From: Acuticoccus sp051016205
Lineage (GTDB): Bacteria; Pseudomonadota; Alphaproteobacteria; Rhizobiales; Amorphaceae
DNA: 64,000 nt
Direction: 5' to 3'
Assembly: GCA_051016205.1 (NCBI GenBank)
Contig: CP136534.1
Span: 6,324,001-6,388,000 of the forward strand
Part shown: positions 50,967-60,941 of the stretch, piece after piece
Numbering within the stretch: position 1 is the stretch's first letter
How the letters are laid out: the number at the start of each line of letters is the position of its first letter
Notes under the pieces: generated by a model
Told to the model about the DNA's origin: nothing
The model's database searches: none
Seen by the model: the letters and a program-made list of their open reading frames with translations, nothing else
Position numbers and translations under genes: made by a program

Positions 50967-51677
50967 ATGAGCCCACACAAGCTGCCTGAAGGCGTGCGCG
51001 TCTACGCCATCGGCGACATTCATGGCGAGCTGGCGCTCATGGACAAACTCCTCGCGCGCATCGATGACGACCTTGTCCGCAACCCCCATCCAAACCCCAT
51101 CGAAATCCACCTGGGCGACATGGTGGACAGGGGCTCTGATTCGGCGGGCGTCCTGGACCACCTCACCGCACCCTCGCAAAGGGAGAGGATCGTCCTGAAG
51201 GGCAACCACGAGGCGATGTTCCAAAACGCCCTCAAGGGCCGCGGCGCAGGCGAATGGCTGTCCAATGGCGGCGACCTCACCATGAAGGCCTATGGCGTGG
51301 CCCCGAAGATGGCAGCCCTCGGACGTGAGGGATTGAGCGCTGCCCTTTCAGGGGCCGTGCCTGAGGACCACAAGGCGTTGCTCGCCAGCCTGCCGCTCAC
51401 CCATCGGCTGGGGGATGTGTTGTTCGTCCACGCAGGCATTCGCCCAGGCGTTCCCTTGGAGTTTCAGGACCAGCACGACCTCATGTGGATCCGCGATCCG
51501 TTCATGAACCACGAGGGGTCGCTCCCCGTGCGGGTGGTCCACGGCCACACGCCTGTCCACGCGGCCGAAGCCACCCCCCACCGCGTATCGGTGGACACAG
51601 GCGCCTACATTACGGGTCTTTTGACGTGCGCCGTGATGGAAGGCGATTCCGTGCGCTTTCTGGACACCGCCCGCTAA
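50967..51677 (+). CDS. Metallophosphoesterase, PPP-type serine/threonine phosphatase-like
   Basis: 236 residues from ATG 50967 with GAGGA eight bases upstream. Metal-site motifs in order: GDIHGE, GDMVDRG, GNHEAM, and the later His pair in FVHAG and VHGHTPVH. Similar small bacterial enzymes act on phosphoproteins or on diadenosine polyphosphates. It ends with a His/Asp-rich C-terminus of normal length. It starts 138 bases after the oxidase and is probably separately expressed. Confidence 0.88.
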   Translation: MSPHKLPEGVRVYAIGDIHGELALMDKLLARIDDDLVRNPHPNPIEIHLGDMVDRGSDSAGVLDHLTAPSQRERIVLKGNHEAMFQNALKGRGAGEWLSNGGDLTMKAYGVAPKMAALGREGLSAALSGAVPEDHKALLASLPLTHRLGDVLFVHAGIRPGVPLEFQDQHDLMWIRDPFMNHEGSLPVRVVHGHTPVHAAEATPHRVSVDTGAYITGLLTCAVMEGDSVRFLDTAR

Positions 51678-51964
51678 AATCCAAGTGGGGCGCACTTGGT
51701 TGACGGCCGCCCATTCACTCAACTATAAAGCGAGTTCTATTCGGCGACTTGTGTAAGGTTGATAATGGCGCGCGTGCAACCTCCCAGAGCTGTCTGGGCC
51801 TGGACGAAACTGTCTGACCCAAGACCGCCCTGCGGCAACCAACCAGGGCCCTCATTTTCGGTCGAAGAAGACGCGGAATTCGCTACGCCGGAACACTTGG
51901 AGATTCGCCGCGCCCACCCCCAGGCCGCCACGACAGTGGGCAGCACGTTGCGGTCCGCCAAAGC
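51678..51964. other. Upstream region of the exopolysaccharide kinase gene
   Basis: 287 bases with no gene called. The stretch around 51705-51765 is relatively AT-rich (ACTATAAAGCG, TTGTGTAAGGTTGATAATGG) and could hold the promoter of the kinase gene. A plus-strand frame of 69 codons (51759-51968) looks like non-coding translation. Confidence 0.3.
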
Positions 51965-54544
51965 GTGAAGCGCGTCCCGCCGTCCGTCCTGCGCCTCACG
52001 GTCGACAGCCCCATGGACAGGCTCGTGCCTGATGACGAGCCGTCGGGTCTGGATTTGAGGGCGATGCTGGGATTTGTCTACAAGGCGCGCTGGTTGATCT
52101 TCGCCGGCATTGTGGCAGGGGTTGCCGTAACAGCGGTGCGCTTTGCCTTCGCGCCGTCTCACTACACGGCTGCGGCAACGGTGCTGTTCTCCCCGCAGCC
52201 GCCCCCCATCTCGAGCGCACAGTCCAGGCGGGAAGGGATCACCGCCGACAGCCTCGGCACGCAGGTGCAAATCCTCTCCTCCACGAGCCTGATGGCGAGG
52301 GTGGTGGCGGGCCTTTCCGCCGAGGACCGCGCAGCCCTTGGGATTGCCGGCGAAACGGCCCCAAGCAGGTTCAACCGCGCCCTCGCCTGGTTCCACTGGG
52401 AAGGGCTGTTGCCTTGGAAAATTCTGAGTCCACCGAGGCCCGGCAATGGCGCCGACGCCGCCCTGGACAGCCCTCACGACGCCGAGCGGCTGGCTCGCCT
52501 TTCCCTGTCCGAACGGCTGCGCTTCTGGCCGATCCCCGATTCGCGGGTGATCCGCATTTCCTTTACCGCCAACAGTGCCATCCATGCGGCCAATGTGGTC
52601 AACGCGGTGGCGGAACAGTACATCACCGCACAGCTCGACGCGAAGCTGTCGGCCACCCGGGGCGCGGCCCGCTGGCTCACCGAACGGGTGGAAGAGTTGC
52701 GCATGGAGGTGGAGGCCGCCGAAGGCGCAGTGGCTGCCTACGCCCACGGACTGTCGAAGGATGCTGGCCATTCCGCAAGCGCCCTTGAGAGCAAGCTGAA
52801 GGCGCTGAATACGAGCCTTGCCAAGGCAACGGCTGAGCGCGCATCCCTGACAGTGCGCCACCAAAGGGCTGAGGCGCAGCTTGCCGAGAGCCGTCCTTTA
52901 CCTACCCTTTCGGACTTTGCCGCCTCCGACGTCATCAGCAGCTACAGGCAGGAGGCCGCACAGGTGGCGGGCGAGCGTGCCAGGCTCGCCGGCCTCGTGC
53001 AGCCAGGGCACGCGCGCCTTTCCGCCCTCGATGCGCGGCTCGACCATCTCAACGCCAACATCCGCACGGAGGCAAAACGCATCTTGGGCGGCCTCCTCAA
53101 CGAGGTGGAGATCGCTCGCCTCAAGGAAGCCCACATCGAACAATCCATCACCACGCTGCGCACCGAACTGGAGACGAAAGACGAAGGCACCCTCGTCCTG
53201 CGCCAATTGAGACGGGAGGCTGAGGCAAGCCGCCTCATCTACGAGACGTTCCTGGCCCGCCTGAAGGAGACCGCTCAGCGCTTGACGCTAAGCGAGGCCG
53301 ATGCCGTCGTCCTCTCCCCTGCCGACATCCCAGGGCGCTCCAACGCCCGCCACGCCAAGGCGGCCTATACCGTATTTGCCGCCCTCGGCGCTTTGCTTGG
53401 CCTTGGCGTGGCGCTGGTGCGCGAGCGGTTGAACGCCTCGCTGCGCACCCTTGAGGAGGCGGCGACGCTGACCGGCCGACCCGTCCTTGGAACCATCCCC
53501 TCCGTTGGCGAAGAGATGAGCCGCAAGGGCGTGATCGACGCCGTCATCGATACGCCAACGTCCGCCATCGCCGAGGGCGTGCGCAAGCTTCGAACGGCGA
53601 TCTTGTTCTCCAACATCGATGATCCGCCGCAGGTGGTGATGGTGACCTCCTCGGTGCCCGGCGAGGGCAAGTCCACCACGGGGTTGGCGCTGGCGCTCTC
53701 GGCCCGTCAGATCGGCAAGACGGCCATCATGGTGGACTGCGATTTGCGAAAGCCCTCGGTCAACGACGCGCTCGGCAAGGGGTGCCGTGCCCCCGGCCTT
53801 CCGGCCATCTTGGAAAAGCGCTCCGACATCGATGAGGCGATCAGCGTGGAGCCGCGCACAGGCCTTCACGTGCTGGCAGGCACAGCCAGCCACGCCATGG
53901 CCGCGAACGCTGCAGACATTTTGTCGTCCGAGACGTTTCGCACCCTCATGGCAACGCTGCGGGAACGCTACGACCTTGTGGTGCTCGACGCACCGCCGGC
54001 CCTTTCCCTTGCCGATGCCGCCATCCTCGCCGACCACGCCGACCTTGCCCTTTATTGTGTGCGAATGGGGGCGACGCCGCGCGAAGCGGTCGTGTCAGGC
54101 ATTGAGGAGGTGCGCGCGGCCGATCGCAGGAGCCTCGGCATTGTCCTCTCCATGGCGGATGCGCAGCACATGGATCCCTATGGCACCGGCGCATACGGCG
54201 CAGGCCTCAACAGCGCGGGTCCTCAAGCCATGGATGGCGGAACTGCCCAAGGGCCGGTCAAACCTGCCGCACGCCCATCCTTCCGGGCCTTCGCAGCATC
54301 CACGCGGGCAAAGCCGCCATCCTCGACGGTCGAGCACCCCTGCACCGGCCAGCAACCACCGCCAAGGTCAAAGCAAGGGGCCTCCTCGCCCCCGCCCCAG
54401 CCTCGGGCGGGCGTGCCGGCAAACGGCTTGGCCCACGTGGTGCCGGTGAACGACACCCCTGCCCCGCGCATCGGCCGACGGCCACGCCCGTCCGCTGCCG
54501 ACAGGCCGACCTCGCCCAGGCCGACGCCAGCGGAACCCGCCTGA
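51965..54544 (+). CDS. Exopolysaccharide co-polymerase/tyrosine autokinase (Wzc/BY-kinase type) with Pro-rich tail
   Basis: 859 residues from GTG 51965; ATG 52013 would give 843 and neither has a strong ribosome binding site. A Wzz-type membrane domain starts at about 37 (ARWLIFAGIVAGVAVTAV), a coiled-coil periplasmic region spans roughly 220-430, then a second helix and the kinase domain with Walker A SSVPGEGKST, Walker A' VDCDLRKPS and Walker B LVVLDAPPA. It controls chain length and export of a polysaccharide. The C-terminal ~130 residues are Pro/Ala/Arg-rich with only two Tyr (PYGTGAYG) instead of the usual Tyr cluster. Confidence 0.9.
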   Translation: MKRVPPSVLRLTVDSPMDRLVPDDEPSGLDLRAMLGFVYKARWLIFAGIVAGVAVTAVRFAFAPSHYTAAATVLFSPQPPPISSAQSRREGITADSLGTQVQILSSTSLMARVVAGLSAEDRAALGIAGETAPSRFNRALAWFHWEGLLPWKILSPPRPGNGADAALDSPHDAERLARLSLSERLRFWPIPDSRVIRISFTANSAIHAANVVNAVAEQYITAQLDAKLSATRGAARWLTERVEELRMEVEAAEGAVAAYAHGLSKDAGHSASALESKLKALNTSLAKATAERASLTVRHQRAEAQLAESRPLPTLSDFAASDVISSYRQEAAQVAGERARLAGLVQPGHARLSALDARLDHLNANIRTEAKRILGGLLNEVEIARLKEAHIEQSITTLRTELETKDEGTLVLRQLRREAEASRLIYETFLARLKETAQRLTLSEADAVVLSPADIPGRSNARHAKAAYTVFAALGALLGLGVALVRERLNASLRTLEEAATLTGRPVLGTIPSVGEEMSRKGVIDAVIDTPTSAIAEGVRKLRTAILFSNIDDPPQVVMVTSSVPGEGKSTTGLALALSARQIGKTAIMVDCDLRKPSVNDALGKGCRAPGLPAILEKRSDIDEAISVEPRTGLHVLAGTASHAMAANAADILSSETFRTLMATLRERYDLVVLDAPPALSLADAAILADHADLALYCVRMGATPREAVVSGIEEVRAADRRSLGIVLSMADAQHMDPYGTGAYGAGLNSAGPQAMDGGTAQGPVKPAARPSFRAFAASTRAKPPSSTVEHPCTGQQPPPRSKQGASSPPPQPRAGVPANGLAHVVPVNDTPAPRIGRRPRPSAADRPTSPRPTPAEPA

Positions 54545-54817
54545 AGCTGTTCTCGGAGGGCGGTTTGCGCAGCCGATGACACCATCGGCTGCCCCAAGGC
54601 GGACACTCTTGCGCCAACAACCGGTCATCAACGCGCCACCCTGCGTGGCTAGAGCGCTCACCCGGCGGCCCATTGCGGCCGCACGGTATGTCACGCCTGA
54701 CCGGTCTGAGACGCCCTGCGGCGCTCTGGTCGACCCTCCGGGTAGGGCCGCGTCACAGGGGAACCGGCAACGCCCGCGTCAGGGCACGACGGTTCTGCGA
54801 GAGAGGAACTTCGCACC

Positions 54818-56368
54818 ATGCATCACCCCCATCGCCGCCATGTGGTTGCAGGGCTTTTGTCCACACTCCTGCCTGTGGGCGGGGCGCGTGCTGCAGCGCT
54901 CTCCCTCGGTCCGCCGTCCGCCTTCTCGTTCGACGGACTGGCGGCAGCGGCGCGCGATGCGGCATCGCAACCCTTCCAGCCGGCGGTGACGCCCGACCCT
55001 GCCGTGCTCGACCAGCTCGACTACGACAACCATTGGCGCATCCGCTACAAGTCAGACGAGGCTGCGGTTGTGGGGGGCCAACCGGTCGAATTCTTCCACC
55101 TTGGCCGCTATGCGCGCGAGCCCGTCACCATGCACCTTCTGGAAAACGGCACGGCCCGGCGGCTTGACTACTCGCCCGATCTTTTTTCCATGCCCGCCAA
55201 CAGCCCCGCCCGCGCCCTTTCCGCTGACGCAGGCTTTGCCGGCCTTCGCATCATGCGCCAAGACGGCCAGCCGGACTGGATCAGCGCTCTCGGCGCCTCC
55301 TACTTTCGCTGCGATGGACCCGACGGTCAGTACGGCATGTCCGCCCGCGGGCTTGCCATCGACACCGGCCTTGCCTCGGGCGAGGAATTCCCCCGCTTCA
55401 GTGCCTTCTGGGTCGGCACGCCGGAGAATGATGGCGAGGATGTTGTCATCTACGCCCGCCTCACGTCTCAGAGCGTCGAGGGCGCCTACCGCATTGCTGC
55501 CACTTACAAAGGCTCGGAAGGCCAGGTCTGCGTGATCTCAGCGCGGCTTTTCTTCCGACAAGGCGTCAACCAGCTGGGGGTCGCGCCGCTCACCTCCATG
55601 TACTGGTATTCTCGCCTCAACAGGCAGGAGGGGAATGACTGGCGCCCCCAAATCCACGACAGCGACGGCCTTGCCCTTGAGATGGCAACGGGCGAGCGGA
55701 TCTGGCGGCCCTTGCGCAACCCCCTGCATCTCACCACAGCGAGCTTTTTCGACGCCAGCGTCAAAGGGTTTGGCCTGTCCCAGCGCGACCGTGCGTTTGA
55801 GAACTACCAGGATGACGGCGTGTTCTACAATCGCCGCCCGTCGGTGTGGATCACACCGCTGAACGACTGGGGCGAAGGCGCTGTCCAACTGGTGGAGATT
55901 CCCACCAACGACGAGATCCTCGACAACATCGTCGCCCACTGGACACCGGGCCGCCAGCCGGAAGCCGGCAGTGCCCTCTCCTTCGACTACCGCCAGGAAT
56001 GGCGGGCGCGCGACCCTGCGCCCACCCTCGGGCGCACGGTTGCCACGTGGCGAGGGTCAGGCGGCGTCCCAGGTCAGCCGCGTCCTCTTGGCGTGCGAAA
56101 GTTCGTGATCGACTTTGAAGGCGGACCGCTTGAAGGCCTCGGCAAGGCAGATGAGGAGAGCGTGACGCTTTCCATCACCACAAGCGGCGGCGAGATCTTG
56201 CGCCACTCGGCCTATCCTGTGGTGGGGACGAAGCGCTGGCGGGGAATGTTCGACCTTGATCAGGCAACGGGCGAGGCTGTGGAGTTGCGAGCGTACCTGC
56301 GCCGCGACAACGCACCGCTGACGGAAACATGGTCTTTCCTTTCCGCCCCCGCAGCACCGTCGAATTAG
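54818..56368 (+). CDS. Periplasmic glucan biosynthesis protein (MdoG/OpgG-OpgD family)
   Basis: 516 residues. Signal sequence MHHPHRRHVVAGLLSTLLPVG has an RR pair and may be Tat-dependent, as in OpgD. The mature part matches the family from DQLDYDNHWRIRYKSDEA through YDFVG-like GASYFR, SMYWYSRLNR and VHDSDGLAL-like IHDSDGLALEMATGERIWRPL to the C-terminal Ig-like domain. These proteins shape or branch osmoregulated periplasmic glucans. No opgH glucosyltransferase is adjacent; an ABC exporter follows, whose substrate might be the glucan (as NdvA/ChvA exports beta-glucan in rhizobia). Confidence 0.9.
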   Translation: MHHPHRRHVVAGLLSTLLPVGGARAAALSLGPPSAFSFDGLAAAARDAASQPFQPAVTPDPAVLDQLDYDNHWRIRYKSDEAAVVGGQPVEFFHLGRYAREPVTMHLLENGTARRLDYSPDLFSMPANSPARALSADAGFAGLRIMRQDGQPDWISALGASYFRCDGPDGQYGMSARGLAIDTGLASGEEFPRFSAFWVGTPENDGEDVVIYARLTSQSVEGAYRIAATYKGSEGQVCVISARLFFRQGVNQLGVAPLTSMYWYSRLNRQEGNDWRPQIHDSDGLALEMATGERIWRPLRNPLHLTTASFFDASVKGFGLSQRDRAFENYQDDGVFYNRRPSVWITPLNDWGEGAVQLVEIPTNDEILDNIVAHWTPGRQPEAGSALSFDYRQEWRARDPAPTLGRTVATWRGSGGVPGQPRPLGVRKFVIDFEGGPLEGLGKADEESVTLSITTSGGEILRHSAYPVVGTKRWRGMFDLDQATGEAVELRAYLRRDNAPLTETWSFLSAPAAPSN

Positions 56369-56585
56369 CGGGGTTTTCGCCCCTTCACCCCGTCGCGAAG
56401 CCGCAGTTTGGGTCGACCGGCGCGACCCAAAGCCCTTTGCGGTCGCCGCCTGTTTGGCGCATAAGGGCTGTCTCAATGGCTGACCGGTCGCCCCCATAGC
56501 GAAGGGGTCCGCACCGCCGACGCATTTTGCGCCGGCGATATGTTTGTGCGCTGGCGACGGGTCCAAGGCCCATGAAGGATCGCAC

Positions 56586-58496
56586 ATGGACGCACACGCC
56601 CCGGCTAAGGACGGCGCGCGGCCGGTCCCGCCGGCGCCGCGATATGGACCCGTCCGCCGCCTCTTTGCCCCTTTTGAACGGATCATCGATCCCTTCATCC
56701 CCACCGACAGGCCGGCGCCGCCGTCCGGCCTGATGCCGTTCGTCCTGTGGGGGCTGAGGGATGTGCGTGTGCCTGTCATCCTCCTCGCGGTCTTCTCACT
56801 CGCCTTCGGTGTGGTGGAGGCGGTGATCTTCTACCTCATCGGCGGATTGGTGGACCGCGCTGCCGCAGCGGGGCCTGAAAACTTCTTCGCGGTGGAGTGG
56901 CCGATCCTCGCCGTCCTCCTTGTGGCCGTCATCATCTTGAAGCCTGTCACCCAGCTGATCCAGAGCGCGTTTACCTCCCTTGTGCTGGGCCCAGGGGTCA
57001 TGTCGATGACGACGTGGCGGCTCCATCGCCACACCCTCGGCCAGGCCATGAGCTTCTTTGAGGAGGATTTTTCAGGCCGCATCGCCCAGAAGGAAACGCA
57101 GACGGCAATGGCGCTCGCCACCGTCACCATCGACGCGTTCACCTCCGTCGGAATGCTGATTGCCTATCTCGTCGCCATGGCCGTGCTTCTGGGCGCAGCG
57201 GATTTGTGGCTGGCTGCGGTGGTGGTTTTGTGGGCAGGCGCCTTCGCATGGGCCCTGCGGTGGGGCATTCCCATCGTCAGGAAGCGCGCCAAGGAGCGTG
57301 CCGAGGCGCGGGCCTCCGTCACCGGTCAGCTCGTTGACACCCTCAGCCACATGAAGACGGTCAAGCTTTTCGCCCACGGTGCGCGGGAGGAGGAAAGCGC
57401 ACGCCGGGCCATTACCCGCTACCGCGATGCCGCCATTGCCTTCGGCCACCCGATGATGGCGATGCGGTTGATCCTTGCGGTCATGAACATTGTGGTCACG
57501 CTGGCGCTCGTCGGTGGCGCGCTCTACTTATGGACGGCCGGCGACACCGGCCTTGGCGTCGTGGCGATGGCCGCGATGATGACGCTGCGCCTCACCGCCA
57601 TGTCAGGCTGGATTGCCCACTCCGCCCTCATCCTGTTTGCCGAGTTCGGCACCATCGAAGACGGTGCGCAGACGCTATCGCCACCCCACGATGTGGTGGA
57701 CAGGGAGGGGGCCATCGACCCCGCGCCCGTCACGGGCGCTGTGGCGTTCCACAACGTCGTCTTCCAATATGGGCGTGTGGTGGGCGGCGTGCGCGCCCTC
57801 GATTTTGACGTCGCACCGGGCGAGAAGGTGGGCTTGGTGGGCCGTTCGGGCGCAGGCAAATCCACCGCCATCTCGCTCCTGTTGCGGCTTTACGATGTGG
57901 AGGAGGGCACCATCACGCTGGATGGGCGCGACATCCGCACCTTGACCCAAGATGGGCTGCGCAGGGCGATCTCCACCGTCACCCAGGAGACGGCGATCTT
58001 CAACCGATCGGCCCTCGACAACATCCTTTACGGCCGGCCCGATGCCACCGAAGAGGAGGCCCTCGAGGCGGCAAAGAAGGCGCGCGCCCACGACTTCATT
58101 GCCCACATCCGCGATTCCAAGGGTCGGGAAGGGTATGGCGCCCACCTCGGCGAGCGGGGGGTCAAACTGTCAGGCGGGCAGCGCCAGAGGATTGCCCTTG
58201 CGCGTGCGATCTTGAAGGACGCGCCCGTCTTGGTGCTGGACGAGGCCACCTCCGCCTTGGACTCTGAGGTGGAGGCGGACATCCAGGCGGCCCTTGCGGA
58301 CGTGATGGCCAACAAGACCGTGATTGCCATCGCCCACCGCCTGTCCACCGTGGCGGCCATGGACCGCATTCTCGTCATGGACGGGGGGACCATCGTGGAG
58401 GAAGGCACCCACGAAGGCCTGTTGTCGCGCAGCGGGCGCTATGCCGAACTTTGGAAGCGCCAATCGGGCGGGTTCCTTGCCATGCCCGCCCAGTGA
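56586..58496 (+). CDS. ABC exporter, fused membrane and ATPase domains
   Basis: 636 residues from ATG 56586, with GAAGGA upstream (frame opens at 56544). Six membrane helices (about residues 50-340), then an ABC ATPase with Walker A VGRSGAGKST, signature LSGGQRQRIALARAI, Walker B VLVLDEATSALD and H-loop IAIAHRLSTV. It works as a homodimer, exporting a lipid, drug or glycan. Located after the glucan gene. No signal for a specific substrate. Confidence 0.92.
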   Translation: MDAHAPAKDGARPVPPAPRYGPVRRLFAPFERIIDPFIPTDRPAPPSGLMPFVLWGLRDVRVPVILLAVFSLAFGVVEAVIFYLIGGLVDRAAAAGPENFFAVEWPILAVLLVAVIILKPVTQLIQSAFTSLVLGPGVMSMTTWRLHRHTLGQAMSFFEEDFSGRIAQKETQTAMALATVTIDAFTSVGMLIAYLVAMAVLLGAADLWLAAVVVLWAGAFAWALRWGIPIVRKRAKERAEARASVTGQLVDTLSHMKTVKLFAHGAREEESARRAITRYRDAAIAFGHPMMAMRLILAVMNIVVTLALVGGALYLWTAGDTGLGVVAMAAMMTLRLTAMSGWIAHSALILFAEFGTIEDGAQTLSPPHDVVDREGAIDPAPVTGAVAFHNVVFQYGRVVGGVRALDFDVAPGEKVGLVGRSGAGKSTAISLLLRLYDVEEGTITLDGRDIRTLTQDGLRRAISTVTQETAIFNRSALDNILYGRPDATEEEALEAAKKARAHDFIAHIRDSKGREGYGAHLGERGVKLSGGQRQRIALARAILKDAPVLVLDEATSALDSEVEADIQAALADVMANKTVIAIAHRLSTVAAMDRILVMDGGTIVEEGTHEGLLSRSGRYAELWKRQSGGFLAMPAQ

Positions 58497-58571
58497 CCCG
58501 GCCCGGCGGGTATGGCGCGGGCCGATCGGCGCTGGCATTGTAAGGCCGTCTTAAACGAAGCGGTCAGCATC

Positions 58572-58952
58572 ATGACGATCGAGTCGGCAACACCCGTGTT
58601 TCGCTCAGGCGACTATCAGCGCGCCCGGGCATTTTATACCGAGAGCCTGGGCTTTCGCTGCGCCGAAGAGGCCGGCAATCCCACAGGGTTCGGCATCTTC
58701 ATCCGCGACAAGGCGCGCGTTTTCGTCGAGGCCTATAGTGGCCCCGAGGCCCCTTACAAACGCTGGCGCGCCTACTTCCATGTGGACGATTTCGACGCCA
58801 TCGTGCGCGAACTGGAAGGCAAGGGCGTGCCCTTCTCCTCCCCTCCGACGGTGACCGAATATGGCATGCGCGAGGTGGAGGTGACCGATCCCGACGGCAA
58901 CGTCCTTTGTTTCGGCGCCGACACTGAGCCCGACGGACCCGGCGCGGCGTGA
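58572..58952 (+). CDS. Glyoxalase/bleomycin-resistance (VOC) family protein
   Basis: 126 residues from ATG 58572. One VOC module with TPVFRSGDYQRARAFYTESLGF and YGMREVEVTDPDGNVLCFG, the second holding the conserved Glu/Asp pattern. VOC proteins include bleomycin-binding proteins, glyoxalases and dioxygenases; the single module would dimerise. Its stop overlaps the E1 alpha start as GTGA, so it is part of the acoABC-like operon. Confidence 0.85.
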   Translation: MTIESATPVFRSGDYQRARAFYTESLGFRCAEEAGNPTGFGIFIRDKARVFVEAYSGPEAPYKRWRAYFHVDDFDAIVRELEGKGVPFSSPPTVTEYGMREVEVTDPDGNVLCFGADTEPDGPGAA

Positions 58953-59968
58953 CGGACGCTGCGCAAAAGCCACAGGGCCCCCACCAGCCCAACGCCCCCT
59001 CCATCGACGAACAGGTGGAGATGTTTCGCAAGATGGTGCTGGTGCGCACCATGGAGGAGGAGCTTGGCCGCCTGCACAAGGCCGGCAAGACGCGCGGTCC
59101 CATCCACCGCTGCGACGGTCAAGAGGCGGTGGGGATTGGCGCAACGGCCGCCCTTCTGGCGGAGGACGTGGTCACAAGCACCCACCGCGGCCACGCCCAC
59201 TATCTCGGCAAGGGTCTCGACCCCAAAGGCGTTGCAGCGGAGATCATGGGCCGTGCCACGGGGCTGTGCGGCGGCAGGGCCGGTCACATGCTGGTTGCCG
59301 ACAAGACCCACGGCGTCCTTGGCGGCAATGCCATCGTCGGCGCATCGATCCCCGCGGCAACGGGGATGGCGGTGTCGTTTCAGATCACCGGGGCGCCGTC
59401 CATCGCCTTGGCATTTTTTGGCGATGGCGCGGCGCAGACGGGGATCTGCCACGAATCCATGAACCTTGCGGCCCTGTGGCGCCTTCCCTTGGTATTTGTG
59501 TGTGAGCACAACCAGTACGGCCTCACCGTGCCGGCACGCCAGCAGTCCAGCGTGCCCGACCTTGCCGTGCGCGCCGCCGGCTACGGCATGGAAGGCGCGA
59601 TTGTGGACGGCAATGACGCACTCGCCGTCTACGATGCCGTGGCAGAGGCCGCCGCACGTGCCCGCCGCGGAGACGGGCCGACGCTGATCGAGGCCAAGAC
59701 CTACCGCATGACCGGCTTTTCCACCAGCGACGTTGGCGGCTACCAGCCTGCCGAGGAGATGGACGCCTGGCGCCACCGCGACCCCATCGCCCGCCTGGCC
59801 GACGCCCTTGCCCCCCATGTGGGGCGCGACACGCTGGACGGGATCGCCGCTGCTGCCCGAAGGGAGATGGAAGAGGCCTTCCGCAGCGCCATGGACGATC
59901 CGGTGCCGAACGCGCCGCTCCAGGTGGAGTCCCCCTACAGCAACGCTGAGGCAAGCGCGCCCCAATGA
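58949..59968 (+). CDS. acoA: Thiamine-dependent dehydrogenase E1 alpha subunit (AcoA/PdhA type)
   Basis: 339 residues from GTG 58949. Thiamine diphosphate motif GDGAAQTGICHESMNLAALW ending in EHN (the GDG...N pattern), HRGHAHYLGKG, and the GGRAGHM segment. It decarboxylates a 2-oxo acid or acetoin with the beta subunit encoded next (four-base overlap). The set resembles acetoin dehydrogenase more than pyruvate dehydrogenase, because the E2 gene downstream carries an alpha/beta-hydrolase domain. Confidence 0.9.
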   Translation: MTDAAQKPQGPHQPNAPSIDEQVEMFRKMVLVRTMEEELGRLHKAGKTRGPIHRCDGQEAVGIGATAALLAEDVVTSTHRGHAHYLGKGLDPKGVAAEIMGRATGLCGGRAGHMLVADKTHGVLGGNAIVGASIPAATGMAVSFQITGAPSIALAFFGDGAAQTGICHESMNLAALWRLPLVFVCEHNQYGLTVPARQQSSVPDLAVRAAGYGMEGAIVDGNDALAVYDAVAEAAARARRGDGPTLIEAKTYRMTGFSTSDVGGYQPAEEMDAWRHRDPIARLADALAPHVGRDTLDGIAAAARREMEEAFRSAMDDPVPNAPLQVESPYSNAEASAPQ

Positions 59969-60939
59969 CCATGATGCGCTATGCCGAGGCGCTGAACGCT
60001 GCCCTTGAGGAGGAGATGGCGCGGGACGAGACCGTCTGGCTCTTCGGCGAGGACATTGCCACCTATGGCGGCGTCTTCAAGGTGACGAAGGGCTTGTTGG
60101 ACCGTTTCGGCCCTTCGCGGGTGCGCGACACGCCCATCAGCGAACAGACCCTTGCCGCCGTTGCCGTCAGCGCGGCGATGACGGGCACACGCCCCGTCCT
60201 TGAGATCATGTATGCCGACTTCCTGCCGCTCACCCTTGATGCGCTGGTCAACCAGGCCTCCATCTACGAGGTGATCTGGAACGGGCAGGTGGAGATGCCC
60301 TTCGTCCTTCGCACGCAAGGGGGCGGAGGCGCAGGGGCGGGCGCCCAGCACTCCAAAAGCCTCGACGCATTCATGGCGCACATTCCGGGGCTGAAGGTGG
60401 TGGCACCGTCGACCCCCGCCGACGCGAAAGGGCTGTTGAAGGCGGCCATCCGCGACCCTCAACCGGTCATCGTTTTGGAGCACAAGCTTCTCTACAACAT
60501 CCGCGGCGAAGTGCCTGACGGCGATCATCTTTGCGAAATCGGCCGCGCCAAGGTGGTGCGCGAGGGGCGCGACGTCAGCCTCTTTGCCACCTCCAAGATG
60601 GTGCATGAGGCGCTCGGTGCGGCAACGGTCCTTGCCGAGGAGGGGATCGAGGCGGAGGTGGTGGACCTTCGCTCGCTGCGCCCGCTGGACAGGGCCGCCA
60701 TCGTCGCCTCGGTGGAAAAGACCCACCACGCGGTGGTGATCAATGAGGGCTGGACGTTCTGCGGCTACGCGGCCGAACTCTCCGCCACGATCATGGAAAG
60801 CGCGTTCGATGCCTTGGACGCCCCTGTGGAGCGGGTGGCGGGGGCCGATATCGCAATCCCCTACGCAGAGCCGCTGGAGGCCGCCGTCATCCCCGATGCG
60901 GCGAGGATTGCTGCGGCCGCACGCAAGGCGGTGGCTTGA
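59965..60939 (+). CDS. acoB: Thiamine-dependent dehydrogenase E1 beta subunit (AcoB/PdhB type)
   Basis: 324 residues. Transketolase-like Pyr domain with ALNAALEEEMARDETVWLFGED, RVRDTPISEQTLAAVAVSAAMTG and RTQGGGGAGAGAQHS, and a C-terminal transketolase domain with VVDLRSLRPLDRAAIVASVEKT and EGWTFCGYAAEL. It forms the E1 heterotetramer with the alpha subunit. It overlaps both neighbours, leading into the E2 gene. Confidence 0.92.
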   Translation: MTMMRYAEALNAALEEEMARDETVWLFGEDIATYGGVFKVTKGLLDRFGPSRVRDTPISEQTLAAVAVSAAMTGTRPVLEIMYADFLPLTLDALVNQASIYEVIWNGQVEMPFVLRTQGGGGAGAGAQHSKSLDAFMAHIPGLKVVAPSTPADAKGLLKAAIRDPQPVIVLEHKLLYNIRGEVPDGDHLCEIGRAKVVREGRDVSLFATSKMVHEALGAATVLAEEGIEAEVVDLRSLRPLDRAAIVASVEKTHHAVVINEGWTFCGYAAELSATIMESAFDALDAPVERVAGADIAIPYAEPLEAAVIPDAARIAAAARKAVA

Positions 60940-60941
60940 GG

